Made by a program: the position numbers and the translations under genes
Shown here: in pieces, positions 5,565 through 13,828 of the stretch
Numbering within the stretch: position 1 is the first letter of the stretch
Layout of the letters: each line of letters starts with the position of its first letter
NCBI GenBank assembly: GCA_016234425.1
Contig: JACRCA010000324.1
Location: 1 to 15,177 of the forward strand
DNA length: 15,177 bases
Reading direction: 5' to 3'
Origin: Deltaproteobacteria bacterium
GTDB taxonomy: Bacteria; Desulfobacterota; SM23-61
The notes under the pieces: generated by a model
Database searches by the model: none
What the model saw: only the letters and a program-made list of their open reading frames with translations
Told to the model about the DNA's origin: nothing

Positions 5565-7865
5565 ATGACAGAGGATATGCATCATAATCCTTATTGGGAG
5601 CATCTAAAAAAAATGAGCAATTTAATAGACCAAACAGAAAAAACAGTGTCCTTACGGATTCAAGGGATGACTTGCGCCTCTTGCGTGAGCAAGGTGGAAA
5701 AGACTTTGCGGAACCTTGTCGGCGTTGCCGAAGCCAATGTTAACTTGGCCACGGAAAGGGCTGCCATACTTTACCAGCCTGATCTCGTTGGCCGATCGGA
5801 GTTTCGCAAAGCCATCGAGGATCTGGGATACGAAGTTCGCGGTTTTGAGGAAGAGGGCCTGGCCGATCATGAAAAAGAGGCGCGAATGCGCGAGGTTCGC
5901 TCGCTAAAATGGAAATTTATTTTCGGCGCTGGGCTCACCGTGGCGATTTTCATCGGCAGCTTCCCGGAATGGTTTCCCTGGTGGCCAAAGCCTCTCACGA
6001 AACACCTTATTCTGTTCTTTTTGACCACACCAGTGCAATTTTGGGCTGGCTGGCAGTTTTACCGGGGCTTTTGGTCCGCCCTCAAGCATCGCACTTCCGA
6101 CATGAACACGCTCATCGCGGTAGGAACTTCGGCTGCCTTTGGCTACAGCACTGTAGTTACTTTCTTTTCTGGTACCTTCAAGTCTTATGGGCTGGACCTG
6201 GGGGTCTATTATGATACAGCGGCAGTCATTATTACGCTCATCCTTTTGGGTAAACTCCTTGAAGCCATGGCCAAAGGGCAAACTTCTGAAGCGATTAAAA
6301 GGTTGATGGGCCTTAGGCCTAAAACCGCTCGGGTCATCCGGGGAGATGAAGAGATGGACATCCCGGTGGAAGAAGTACGGAAAGATGATCTGATCGTGGT
6401 TCGGCCAGGGGAAAAGATTCCGGTGGATGGAATCGTTCGCGAGGGTTACTCGGCTGTGGATGAATCCATGTTCACCGGGGAGAGTATTCCCGTTGAGAAG
6501 AAAGCTGGAGATGAAGTGATCGGGGGGACGATCAACAAAACTGGTTCTTTTAAATTTGAGGCCACAAAGGTAGGTAAGGAAACGGCCTTAGCCCAGATCA
6601 TCAAGCTGGTAGAAGAAGCCCAGGGATCCAAGGCCCCGATTCAGAGATTGGCTGACCGGGTGGCCAGCATCTTCGTTCCCGCCGTAATCCTTATCTCCGT
6701 GGTTACTTTTGCTGTCTGGCTGATTTTTGGGCCTCAACCAGCCTTTACCTTTGCGCTTCTAAATTTTGTGGCTGTGCTGATCATCGCTTGCCCTTGCGCC
6801 CTGGGCTTGGCTACCCCAACGGCGATTATGGTGGGCACAGGACGTGGGGCAGAGAATGGCATCCTCATTAAAAGTGGAGAAAGCCTGGAGACAGTTCATC
6901 GGGTTAGAACGATCATCTTCGATAAGACTGGGACGCTTACTCAGGGGAAACCTGTAGTAACTGATGTAGTGGCGAGGGATGGTCCCAATGAAGAGGAAGT
7001 GCTCCTATGGGCCGCCTCGCTGGAGAAAGAATCGGAGCACCCCTTGGGGGAAGCTATCGTCAGTGCTGCCAAAGAAAAAAGTCTTCCGCTGCAAACCGTA
7101 GAGGCCTTTGAAGCCATCCCAGGGCATGGGGTCAAAGGGACGATCGATGGCCAGATATTACTCTTGGGGAATCTCAAGCTGATGGAAGAGAATAACGTAG
7201 AGCTGGATGGGCTTCGGGATGAGGCAGAGAACTTGGCCAGCGAAGGAAAGACGTCCATGATCTTGGCGCGCAGTGGCAGAGCCATGGGCATTGTGGCCGT
7301 GGCGGACACTCTCAAGCCCCATTCCCGCGAAGCTGTGGAGGCATTGCACCGCATGGGCCTAGAAGTGATTATGATCACTGGAGACAACGAACGGACAGCT
7401 AAAGCCGTCGCCTCTCAGATTGGGATCGACGGTGTCCTGGCTGAAGTGTTGCCCTGGGAGAAAAGCCAGCAAGTGAAGAAATTACAGGCAGAAGGAAAAG
7501 TCGTGGCCATGGTAGGAGATGGGATTAATGATGCGCCGGCTCTGGCCCAGGCTGACGTGGGCATTGCCATCGGCACGGGCACGGACATAGCCATGGAATC
7601 CTCGGATATTACCTTAATCACCGGAGACCTTCGAGCTGTAATTGGGGCCATGCAACTGAGCAGGAGGACGATCCGCACGATTAAACAAAACCTCTTCTGG
7701 GCTTTCATCTACAACATTATGGGAATCCCCATTGCGGCGGGAATCCTCTACCCCTTCTGGGGTATCCTTCTCAATCCTATGATCGCTGCTGCGGCCATGG
7801 CCTTGAGTTCTGTTTCCGTAGTCACCAACTCCCTCCGACTGAAACGCTTTCGCCCAAAAATTTAA
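5565..7865 (+). CDS. copA: Cu+-exporting P1B-type ATPase
   Basis: The 766-residue inner-membrane pump exports Cu+ (or Ag+) from the cytoplasm with ATP. It has one N-terminal heavy-metal-binding domain with GMTCASC (34-40; Cys37, Cys40), eight predicted membrane segments, the actuator TGES (304-307), the transport-site CPC (409-411) in [12 protein letters not shown], the phosphorylated Asp453 in DKTGTLT, the nucleotide-binding HP (492-493), and [10 protein letters not shown] (651-660). The late membrane segments carry YN (716-717) and MxxSS (745-749), the pattern of Cu+-specific P1B-1 pumps rather than Zn/Cd pumps. The start is uncertain: the ATG at 5565 gives the longest frame but a weak binding site; ATG 5577 and 5613 are alternatives, and 5613 would begin [10 protein letters not shown] just before the metal-binding domain. 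It is divergent from rplM. No copper chaperone or cue-type regulator is adjacent. A weak hairpin follows the gene. Confidence 0.94.
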   Translation: MTEDMHHNPYWEHLKKMSNLIDQTEKTVSLRIQGMTCASCVSKVEKTLRNLVGVAEANVNLATERAAILYQPDLVGRSEFRKAIEDLGYEVRGFEEEGLADHEKEARMREVRSLKWKFIFGAGLTVAIFIGSFPEWFPWWPKPLTKHLILFFLTTPVQFWAGWQFYRGFWSALKHRTSDMNTLIAVGTSAAFGYSTVVTFFSGTFKSYGLDLGVYYDTAAVIITLILLGKLLEAMAKGQTSEAIKRLMGLRPKTARVIRGDEEMDIPVEEVRKDDLIVVRPGEKIPVDGIVREGYSAVDESMFTGESIPVEKKAGDEVIGGTINKTGSFKFEATKVGKETALAQIIKLVEEAQGSKAPIQRLADRVASIFVPAVILISVVTFAVWLIFGPQPAFTFALLNFVAVLIIACPCALGLATPTAIMVGTGRGAENGILIKSGESLETVHRVRTIIFDKTGTLTQGKPVVTDVVARDGPNEEEVLLWAASLEKESEHPLGEAIVSAAKEKSLPLQTVEAFEAIPGHGVKGTIDGQILLLGNLKLMEENNVELDGLRDEAENLASEGKTSMILARSGRAMGIVAVADTLKPHSREAVEALHRMGLEVIMITGDNERTAKAVASQIGIDGVLAEVLPWEKSQQVKKLQAEGKVVAMVGDGINDAPALAQADVGIAIGTGTDIAMESSDITLITGDLRAVIGAMQLSRRTIRTIKQNLFWAFIYNIMGIPIAAGILYPFWGILLNPMIAAAAMALSSVSVVTNSLRLKRFRPKI

Positions 7866-7870
7866 AAACA

Positions 7871-7902
7871 GGGTCCAAGGGGTCCAGGGTTCAAGGGTTT
7901 AA
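7871..7902. repeat. 8-bp tandem repeat, GGGTYCAA type (4 units)
   Basis: Consecutive octamers GGGTCCAA, GGGGTCCA, GGGTTCAA, GGGTTTAA begin eight bases after the end of the ATPase gene. The period matches that of the two repeats around 1700 and 1790, but the sequence differs. Confidence 0.6.
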
Positions 7903-7940
7903 GTTAAATACCGTTTTTCTCCTTTTCCCCGGTTCCGCGT

Positions 7941-7982
7941 GCTAAAGAAAGTAGAGTTTCCTTTTTTTAGCCCGTTTTTTTT
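7941..7982 (+). terminator. Probable intrinsic terminator of the copper ATPase gene
   Basis: GCTAAAGAAAG (7941-7951) pairs with CTTTTTTTAGC (7961-7971) over 11 positions with one G-U pair and a 9-base loop; eight Ts follow at 7975-7982. The stem is A/T-rich and so weak, and three bases separate it from the T-run, hence the modest score. Confidence 0.4.
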
Positions 7983-8115
7983 AGCTGGCACTGACATTGT
8001 TTCAAAAGAGGGTCAAGGTTTCAAGGATGCCCTTTGGCACGCTGAACAATGAGTAAATCTCCACTCGCTCGGTACAGCTGAGTCGCGACCCCCGCCCTCC
8101 TATCATAAAATGCGC

Positions 8116-8143
8116 TTGACTTTGCGGCAAAGCAAGTGATAAT
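8116..8143 (+). promoter_or_regulatory. Sigma70-type promoter for the integrase remnant and helicase gene
   Basis: TTGACT (8116-8121) and GATAAT (8138-8143) each match the consensus at five of six positions and are 16 bases apart. Transcription would start near 8150, about 25 bases before the GTG at 8175. No other convincing promoter is seen ahead of the helicase gene. Confidence 0.65.
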
Positions 8144-8161
8144 CTGCTATTGCCTTCAAAA

Positions 8162-8168
8162 AGGGGAG
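8162..8168 (+). promoter_or_regulatory. Ribosome binding site of the integrase remnant
   Basis: AGGGGAG lies six bases before the GTG at 8175. It fixes the start there rather than at an in-frame GTG at 8136, which overlaps the -10 box and so would not be transcribed from this promoter. Confidence 0.65.
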
Positions 8169-8174
8169 AAATCC

Positions 8175-8489
8175 GTGCAGGAGGCTCGTTCCGTAACAAC
8201 CAGTTCGGGTACGCCTGTACGCCATCCAAGCGATACCCCGGAGACTGTCCGGAAGCCGAAACTTCTGGACCGACTCCGCGAATCCCTGCGATCCCGCCAT
8301 TACAGCCGTCGGAAGGAGCAGACGTATTGCCTGTGGATCAAAGGGTTCATATTCTCCCACAATAAGTGGCATCCAGCTGATATGGCGCAGGTCGGGATCA
8401 ATGCCTTCCTCAATCACATGGCCGTCAAGAATCGGTTTAGTGCTTCTACCCAAACTCAGGCGCTGAGCGCTGCGTTAGGTCAGCAATAA
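8175..8489 (+). pseudogene. Truncated integron-type tyrosine recombinase (N-terminal core-binding domain only)
   Basis: The 104-residue product aligns by eye with the N-terminal SAM-like DNA-binding domain of IntI-type integrases: LLDRLRESLRSRHYSRRKEQ, then YCLWIKGFIFSHNKWHPADM and FSASTQTQALSA, compare LHYSLRTEQAYVHW and STHRQALAAL in IntI1. Similarity stops after QALSA, and the frame ends seven codons later at TAA 8487-8489. The whole catalytic domain, with the Arg, HxxR and nucleophilic Tyr, is missing and is not found downstream, so it cannot recombine DNA. The first base of the helicase ATG is the last base of its stop (TAATG), so its translation may deliver ribosomes to the helicase gene, making it in effect a leader ORF. 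The heptamer GTTAGGT (8474-8480) lies at the point where similarity ends. Promoter and binding site are intact. Confidence 0.8.
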
Positions 8490-11400
8490 TGGAAGCGACC
8501 CCTGCTGAAAATAAAGAAAGAGTAATTAGGCTTATCGACTATCTGACGCGCCTTGCTTCCTTGCGCACGAAGATCGTCAGGGATTTAAATGAGTATGTGC
8601 AGGTGCTGTGGATCCACGAAATCCCCAGGGAGAAAGGGTGTTTCACCCAGGCATGGGAACCGACTGAGGAATATGATCAGGATATCTGGATCGAGATACA
8701 AACTTCTCCGGAACCGGAACTCCCAACTGTTCCAGAGACATGCACAGACTGGGCAAAGGCGGATACTATTCGAAGAACCAGTGATCTTCCCGAACTTCAC
8801 ACCACAATTACGAAACAAGTCAGGAACCCTGCATGGGAGGAAGGCTCTGAGCAGCCTCCGTTCATCGGCCAGACATTTCATTTGGGAAGGCTTCCCGAAG
8901 TCCAAAAGGCTTGGGACAAATATGTTGAAGAGAAATGGATGCCATGGGCGGAACATTATGAAAAATGGAAAAAAGTTCAACAGATTTATACGGCATTATT
9001 CGCCATTCGCCAGGAACAACTTCGACTCGGTGAGGAGTATGAACTGATATTGGCCATGGGGCTGTTGACTTGGCAAACGCCGAGCAACCAACGAGTTAAA
9101 CGTCACCTTGTGGTTGCGAACGCTCTGCTCGACTTTGAAGCCCGATTGGGGAAGTTCACCGTCCGGCCCAATCCCGATGGGGCCAATCTCAGGCCGGAGC
9201 TGGATATGCTTGACATTGAGGAGCAACCGGCTCGGGCTGATGAATCTGCGAAAGCCAGCCTCAAGAACGCAGCGGACGATCCATGGAGTAAGGATTGTAT
9301 CGAAGGCGTCCTCAAGGCTCTTGTCCACTCGATCCATCCAAATGGGCAGTATTATCCGCGTTTGCATACCGAGAAAGCACTTATCTCTAAAGAGCCAAGC
9401 GTAGAGTACTCTCCCGCACTAGTCCTAAGAAAGCGATCCGTAAAAGGTCTCACTGATGTCTTGATGCGTATCAAGGAACGAATCGAACTTGAAGGGGAAA
9501 TCCCTCCCCAGTTCGGCGACCTTGCTGAAATCCCGAATAATGATGGCCAAGAGGGTGCAGAGGATCAGGATGATTTTAATACCCAAATTCATGGAGATAT
9601 CTATTTTCCTAAACCATCCAACGAAGAACAGCGGAAGATCGTGGAGAAAATACAGGTTGCAAATGGCGTCTTAGTTCAAGGTCCACCTGGAACGGGTAAG
9701 TCGCACAGCATCGCCAATTTGATTTGCCATCTTCTTGCTACCGGCCAGCGCACATTAATAACTGCAAAGACCCCGCGTGCTCTACTAGTCCTCGAAAGAT
9801 TGCTCCCAGAAGAATTGCGGCCACTTTGTATTAATCTTCTAGGAAGTGGGCTCGAGGAAAAACGCTCTTTGGAAGCCAGCGTTAATGCGATTTTACAGGA
9901 GAACGAGCAATGGAATGAAAGCCGCACACAAATCGAGATCAAGAAGCTCGAAGAGACCCTTAATCGCCAACGGGAAGAAAAGGCCGGAATACAGAATCGT
10001 CTCCGAGCAATTCGAGAGTCAGAAGCCCATGTTCAGACGCTCGGGGACGGTTCATATCGCGGCACGGCTGCTCAGAGTGCTCAGGCCGTTGCACGAGATG
10101 AAGCCAAGTACAGTTGGTTCGTTGACAAGGTTCCTTTTGACAAGAGTTATCCGCTTTCGGACGTGAACTTCGTTCAACTATTAAGGGGACTTCGGCGATT
10201 GACCCCGGAAAAAACGCATGAGCTAGGCCGGTCTTGGCCTGACTCGGTCCCGAACGTTCAGCGATTCAAGAATCTTGTTGATATGGAGCGGCAAGCTGAT
10301 GAAAAGGTAATAACGACAGCTGCCGATCTAGATGCGAGGTTCCTTGAGCGTATTTCCGGTCCTCCGGTAAATGCGGTTCTCTCCATTCGTGAACACCTAG
10401 AAGCTATGGCGAATGAGATACGGCGACTCAAGTCCATGCCACACAGGTGGATTTGTGATGCCGTAGGAGACGTGTTGTCGGGTAAGAGCGCAATATGGCA
10501 AGAATTGCACAAAGTATCCGCAGAGATTGTCGAACGCATCGGCGATATTGTTGGAAGAGCCGATTCGGTAGAAGTTGCTATACCGGAAAACCAAGATCAA
10601 AGAAGAGTCCTAGAGGATGCCTTAGTGCTCAAAGAGCACCTGGCGAATGGGGGAAAAATGGGATGGGGGCCATTCCGGCCCAAGGCTGTCAAGCCCGTCA
10701 TATACATCTTGAAGACTATCCGGGTCAACGGACGCCCATGCAATGACTTGGAACGCGTGACGGAACTGGTCGACGTACTGCGCGTGAAAATTGAGATGAA
10801 ACGAGGATGGAACTTCTGGGGTTTGCGGTCTGAACGGACAAAAGGGCCTTACCGCTTGCAGTTCCAAGCATTCCAATCCCAGTTTGCGGCGCTCGGCGAA
10901 ACAATCGCGCTCACTGAAAGAGTCAACCGATGCCGGAAAGTGTTAGCTAAGTGCGGCAACTTCCCGGAACCGGTATGGCATGACGAGTCATGTTTGGAAA
11001 AGATCGTCAGAACATGCTTACATGCTTTAGCTCGCGAGGAAGCGTTCCAGGCGAGAAGGGCCATTGAACAGTTAGAGTCTCCCGTGGCGACGCTGGCGGC
11101 CAATGCGAATGCGCACGTAGTGACCCAGCACCTCTTGCAGGCATTTAGAGCACGAAATGTCGACGAATATGCTGGCGCTTATGAAAAGATCATGACTTTG
11201 GACAACGAGAAGGAGGCGGCTCGTTGGGTTTCGGAAATCCTTGAGAAAGTGGGACGCGTCGCTCCTCAATTGACGAAAAATCTTGAGTTAAACAGAGCAA
11301 ATGAGAATTGGGATGAGCGGCTTCGGCTTCTGCCAGAAACATGGCGCTGGGCTCAGGCACGGTCTTGGATGAACGACTATATAAACAAAGAAGATACTCC

Positions 11401-13291
11401 AAGTCTCGAAAGGCGGCAGCAACAACTCGAAGACGAGATAGGGAAAACGATTGCTCGCGTCGCATCCCTCCGGGCTTGGTCGTACTGTTTTCGCCGTATG
11501 AAGGAAGAACACCGGCGACACATGGAACTTTGGCGACAAGCCGTGAGCAAGATTACAAAAACCGGGAGAGGCAAATATGATTTTTGGCGTCGGAAGCAAG
11601 CCCAAAAGAGTTTGAATCAGTGTCGAGAAGCAGTCCCGGCTTGGGTCATGCCACTACATCGTGTTTGGGATACGGTTGATCCCGCTCCGGGAATGTTCGA
11701 CGTCATCGTGGTGGACGAAGCGTCCCAATGCGGACTGGAGGCTCTTCCGCTTTTTTATCTCGGAAAGAAGATTTTGATTGTCGGTGACGACAAACAAATC
11801 AGCCCAGAGGCAGTAGGTATCGAGCTAGGACCCGTTTATCATCGATTAATGGAAGAATATCTTTACGACTTCCACTTCAAGGCGTCATTCGATGTGAACT
11901 CAAGTTTGTTCGATCAAGGCAAGCTCCGGTACGGCACGCGCCGCATCGCACTCCGTGAACATTTTCGTTGTATGCCGGAGATTATTCAATTCAGTAACAA
12001 TCTATGCTATTCCGATAGGCCTCTGATACCCCTTCGACAATACGGACAAGATCGTCTTAATCCTCTTGTTCATGTCTACATTAAGGAAGGCTATCGCGAA
12101 GGCTATGCCAGCCGTGTTATAAACAGACCGGAAGCGAAAGCAATTGTCAGCAAAGTGGTGGAACTTTGTCGTGACCAGAAATATAAGGGCAAAACCATGG
12201 GGGTTGTTGTCCTCCAGGGAGATGCTCAGGCTGGGTTGATTGAGGAGCAACTGCTTGACCGGTTGGGCGCGGAAGAAATGGAGCAACGCCGACTTATTTG
12301 CGGAAATCCGTACAGTTTTCAGGGTGATGAAAGGGATATCATGTTTCTTTCCATGGTCGCAGCCCCAAATGAAAGGATTGGGGCTTTGGCGATGAGCGCC
12401 GACGAACGGCGGTTCGATGTCGCCGCCAGCCGTGCACGTGACCAGATGTGGCTATTCCACTCCGTCACTCGTGACGAATTGGGTAATTCTTGTCTTCGCC
12501 GTGTTTTGCTTGAATTCTTCGAGGAGACTAAGCCCTGTGAGATTGCAGGCATAAACATTCAAGAACTCGCTCGTAAAGCCGAGCAAGCCAATCGTTCCAT
12601 TGAAAAACCGCCTCAGCCCTTCGATAGCTGGTTTGAGGTTGATGTGGCGATGGAGATTGCGGGTAAGAACTATCGCGTAGTTCCCCAATTCGACGTAGCA
12701 GGAAAGCGTATTGATCTTGTAGTCGAGGGAGGTCATGCCCGTCTTGCCGTAGAATGCGATGGAGACGAGTTCCACCCGCCGGAGCAGTATGAGCAAGATG
12801 ATCAGCGACAAAGGATACTGGAGCGTTGTGGTTGGGTTTTCTACCGGGTCAGGGCTTCAGGGTTTTACGCTGATAGAAAAGGAGCCTTGAAGGGCCTATG
12901 GAGGATGTTGGAGGAACGGGGAATTACCCCGCAAAGAGGTGAATCATCGGTTTTTGATGAACAGCCGCCGAACGCCGGTCAGCAGGAATCGTATAGGGGC
13001 ATATCATATTCGAATGTGGAATCTGAAGAGGCAGGACACGACATATCGACTGATGAAGGAAGAGTTGAGGTCGGAGACACGGTGCTTTATGTGGATGTGG
13101 AAAGTTCCGATAACGAAAGGCAGGCATTGATAACTCGGGAGCGCTCGAGTCCTGAATGGGGGACGATAAGTGTCAATACACCCATTGCACAGGCCCTTTT
13201 GGGGGCACGAGTAGGAGAACTGGTTGAAGCTAAGCTCCCGAAGGGGAGTGTGCGCCTTCGCATAAAACAAATAAAAAAGGGGGCATCCTGA
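8489..13291 (+). CDS. SF1 helicase fused to a Vsr-like nuclease and a GreA/GreB C-terminal domain
   Basis: The 1600-residue protein has an N-terminal unrecognised, tryptophan-rich part (1-345), an acidic linker, then an Upf1-like SF1 helicase (AAA_11/AAA_12 type): Q-motif NEEQ (378-381), Walker A GPPGTGKS (398-405), DEAS (1076-1079), GDDKQ (1099-1103), SFQGDERD (1276-1283), and VAASRAR with the arginine finger (1311-1317). About 670 residues lie between Walker A and DEAS, largely helical, with a likely coiled coil near 470-512. A PD-(D/E)XK nuclease of the Vsr/REase_MTES_1575 kind follows (about 1385-1480) with Asp1409, Glu1422, Asp1424 and His1429 in place. The last 75 residues (1525-1600) match the GreA/GreB C-terminal domain: RVEVGDTV, GTISVNTPIAQALLG, then KLPKGSVRLRIKQIKK. 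Helicase-Vsr single proteins are known in antiphage defence (Hhe-like, from memory); the Gre domain is unusual and suggests contact with RNA polymerase. The start overlaps the integrase-remnant stop; only AGGT upstream resembles a binding site. Confidence 0.9.
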   Translation: MEATPAENKERVIRLIDYLTRLASLRTKIVRDLNEYVQVLWIHEIPREKGCFTQAWEPTEEYDQDIWIEIQTSPEPELPTVPETCTDWAKADTIRRTSDLPELHTTITKQVRNPAWEEGSEQPPFIGQTFHLGRLPEVQKAWDKYVEEKWMPWAEHYEKWKKVQQIYTALFAIRQEQLRLGEEYELILAMGLLTWQTPSNQRVKRHLVVANALLDFEARLGKFTVRPNPDGANLRPELDMLDIEEQPARADESAKASLKNAADDPWSKDCIEGVLKALVHSIHPNGQYYPRLHTEKALISKEPSVEYSPALVLRKRSVKGLTDVLMRIKERIELEGEIPPQFGDLAEIPNNDGQEGAEDQDDFNTQIHGDIYFPKPSNEEQRKIVEKIQVANGVLVQGPPGTGKSHSIANLICHLLATGQRTLITAKTPRALLVLERLLPEELRPLCINLLGSGLEEKRSLEASVNAILQENEQWNESRTQIEIKKLEETLNRQREEKAGIQNRLRAIRESEAHVQTLGDGSYRGTAAQSAQAVARDEAKYSWFVDKVPFDKSYPLSDVNFVQLLRGLRRLTPEKTHELGRSWPDSVPNVQRFKNLVDMERQADEKVITTAADLDARFLERISGPPVNAVLSIREHLEAMANEIRRLKSMPHRWICDAVGDVLSGKSAIWQELHKVSAEIVERIGDIVGRADSVEVAIPENQDQRRVLEDALVLKEHLANGGKMGWGPFRPKAVKPVIYILKTIRVNGRPCNDLERVTELVDVLRVKIEMKRGWNFWGLRSERTKGPYRLQFQAFQSQFAALGETIALTERVNRCRKVLAKCGNFPEPVWHDESCLEKIVRTCLHALAREEAFQARRAIEQLESPVATLAANANAHVVTQHLLQAFRARNVDEYAGAYEKIMTLDNEKEAARWVSEILEKVGRVAPQLTKNLELNRANENWDERLRLLPETWRWAQARSWMNDYINKEDTPSLERRQQQLEDEIGKTIARVASLRAWSYCFRRMKEEHRRHMELWRQAVSKITKTGRGKYDFWRRKQAQKSLNQCREAVPAWVMPLHRVWDTVDPAPGMFDVIVVDEASQCGLEALPLFYLGKKILIVGDDKQISPEAVGIELGPVYHRLMEEYLYDFHFKASFDVNSSLFDQGKLRYGTRRIALREHFRCMPEIIQFSNNLCYSDRPLIPLRQYGQDRLNPLVHVYIKEGYREGYASRVINRPEAKAIVSKVVELCRDQKYKGKTMGVVVLQGDAQAGLIEEQLLDRLGAEEMEQRRLICGNPYSFQGDERDIMFLSMVAAPNERIGALAMSADERRFDVAASRARDQMWLFHSVTRDELGNSCLRRVLLEFFEETKPCEIAGINIQELARKAEQANRSIEKPPQPFDSWFEVDVAMEIAGKNYRVVPQFDVAGKRIDLVVEGGHARLAVECDGDEFHPPEQYEQDDQRQRILERCGWVFYRVRASGFYADRKGALKGLWRMLEERGITPQRGESSVFDEQPPNAGQQESYRGISYSNVESEEAGHDISTDEGRVEVGDTVLYVDVESSDNERQALITRERSSPEWGTISVNTPIAQALLGARVGELVEAKLPKGSVRLRIKQIKKGAS

Positions 13292-13430
13292 GCGAACCAG
13301 TCCAAGTAGAGCGGAATGACGTGACAAGGCGCTCAGTCATAGCGGCTTGGAGCAGATTTTAGCGGTGGGGTATTGGGGCATGTAAATCCTATTGGGACAA
13401 TGGGGCTGTGGCGGAAAGTTATAGGGGCGA

Positions 13431-13700
13431 ATGGATCTTACGTGTTACGGAATCCTAGAAGTGCTTACGGGGCTGATTTGGGGCTTGGAAAGGGGATTTA
13501 AGGCAAGAAAATACCTTCTATCGGGACATATCTGTTTGAAAGTCAAAGAGTTGGCCTCGTCCGACGCGGAAGAGGCAACTCATATAAGAATTTCAGGACA
13601 GCTTCGGACCATGGGGGTAATGGAGCTAGATGGCCATGCGGTGGAAGATCCCAATAGGAAATTCGTTGTCTGGGTTAACAAGAGAGCCAAACTGAAGTGA
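13431..13700 (+). CDS. Small protein of unknown function, possible winged-helix
   Basis: An 89-residue ORF lies 139 bases after the helicase gene on the same strand, with AGGGG three bases ahead of its ATG. I do not recognise a family. The middle (about 28-65) has a helix-turn-helix-like rhythm followed by two short strands and a basic end (FVVWVNKRAKLK), which would suit a small winged-helix DNA-binding protein, but this is a guess from the pattern of residues. There are no cysteines beyond two isolated ones and no membrane segment. If real, it could be a regulator or accessory partner of the helicase-nuclease. It may also be a chance frame; the short Shine-Dalgarno spacing is the main doubt. 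Confidence 0.45.
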   Translation: MDLTCYGILEVLTGLIWGLERGFKARKYLLSGHICLKVKELASSDAEEATHIRISGQLRTMGVMELDGHAVEDPNRKFVVWVNKRAKLK

Positions 13701-13828
13701 TATACACTGCTAAATCTCCGCCAAGGCAGTAATGTATCGTTGTCATCTAGAGTAAATTCATCCTGGGGGAACAGCTAGTCAAACAATGGTTTCTGCAAAA
13801 AATGTAATCGCACGTAAAGGATTATTTG

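Larger units (their letters stand above)
7866..8174. other. Gene-free junction between housekeeping genes and the accessory region
   Basis: This stretch of about 309 bases holds an 8-bp repeat (7871-7902), a probable terminator (7941-7982), a shorter repeat remnant of the same kind (8010-8026, GGTCAAGG followed by TTTCAAGG) and, at its right end, a good promoter. No coding frame here is convincing; short frames on both strands lack family resemblance. It marks the change from core genes to the integrase-remnant and defence-like genes. Confidence 0.6.

Noticed and set aside
8136..8174. GTG at 8136 as the integrase start
   Set aside because: It lies in the promoter at the -10 box; the GTG at 8175 has a good ribosome binding site and sits downstream of the expected transcription start.
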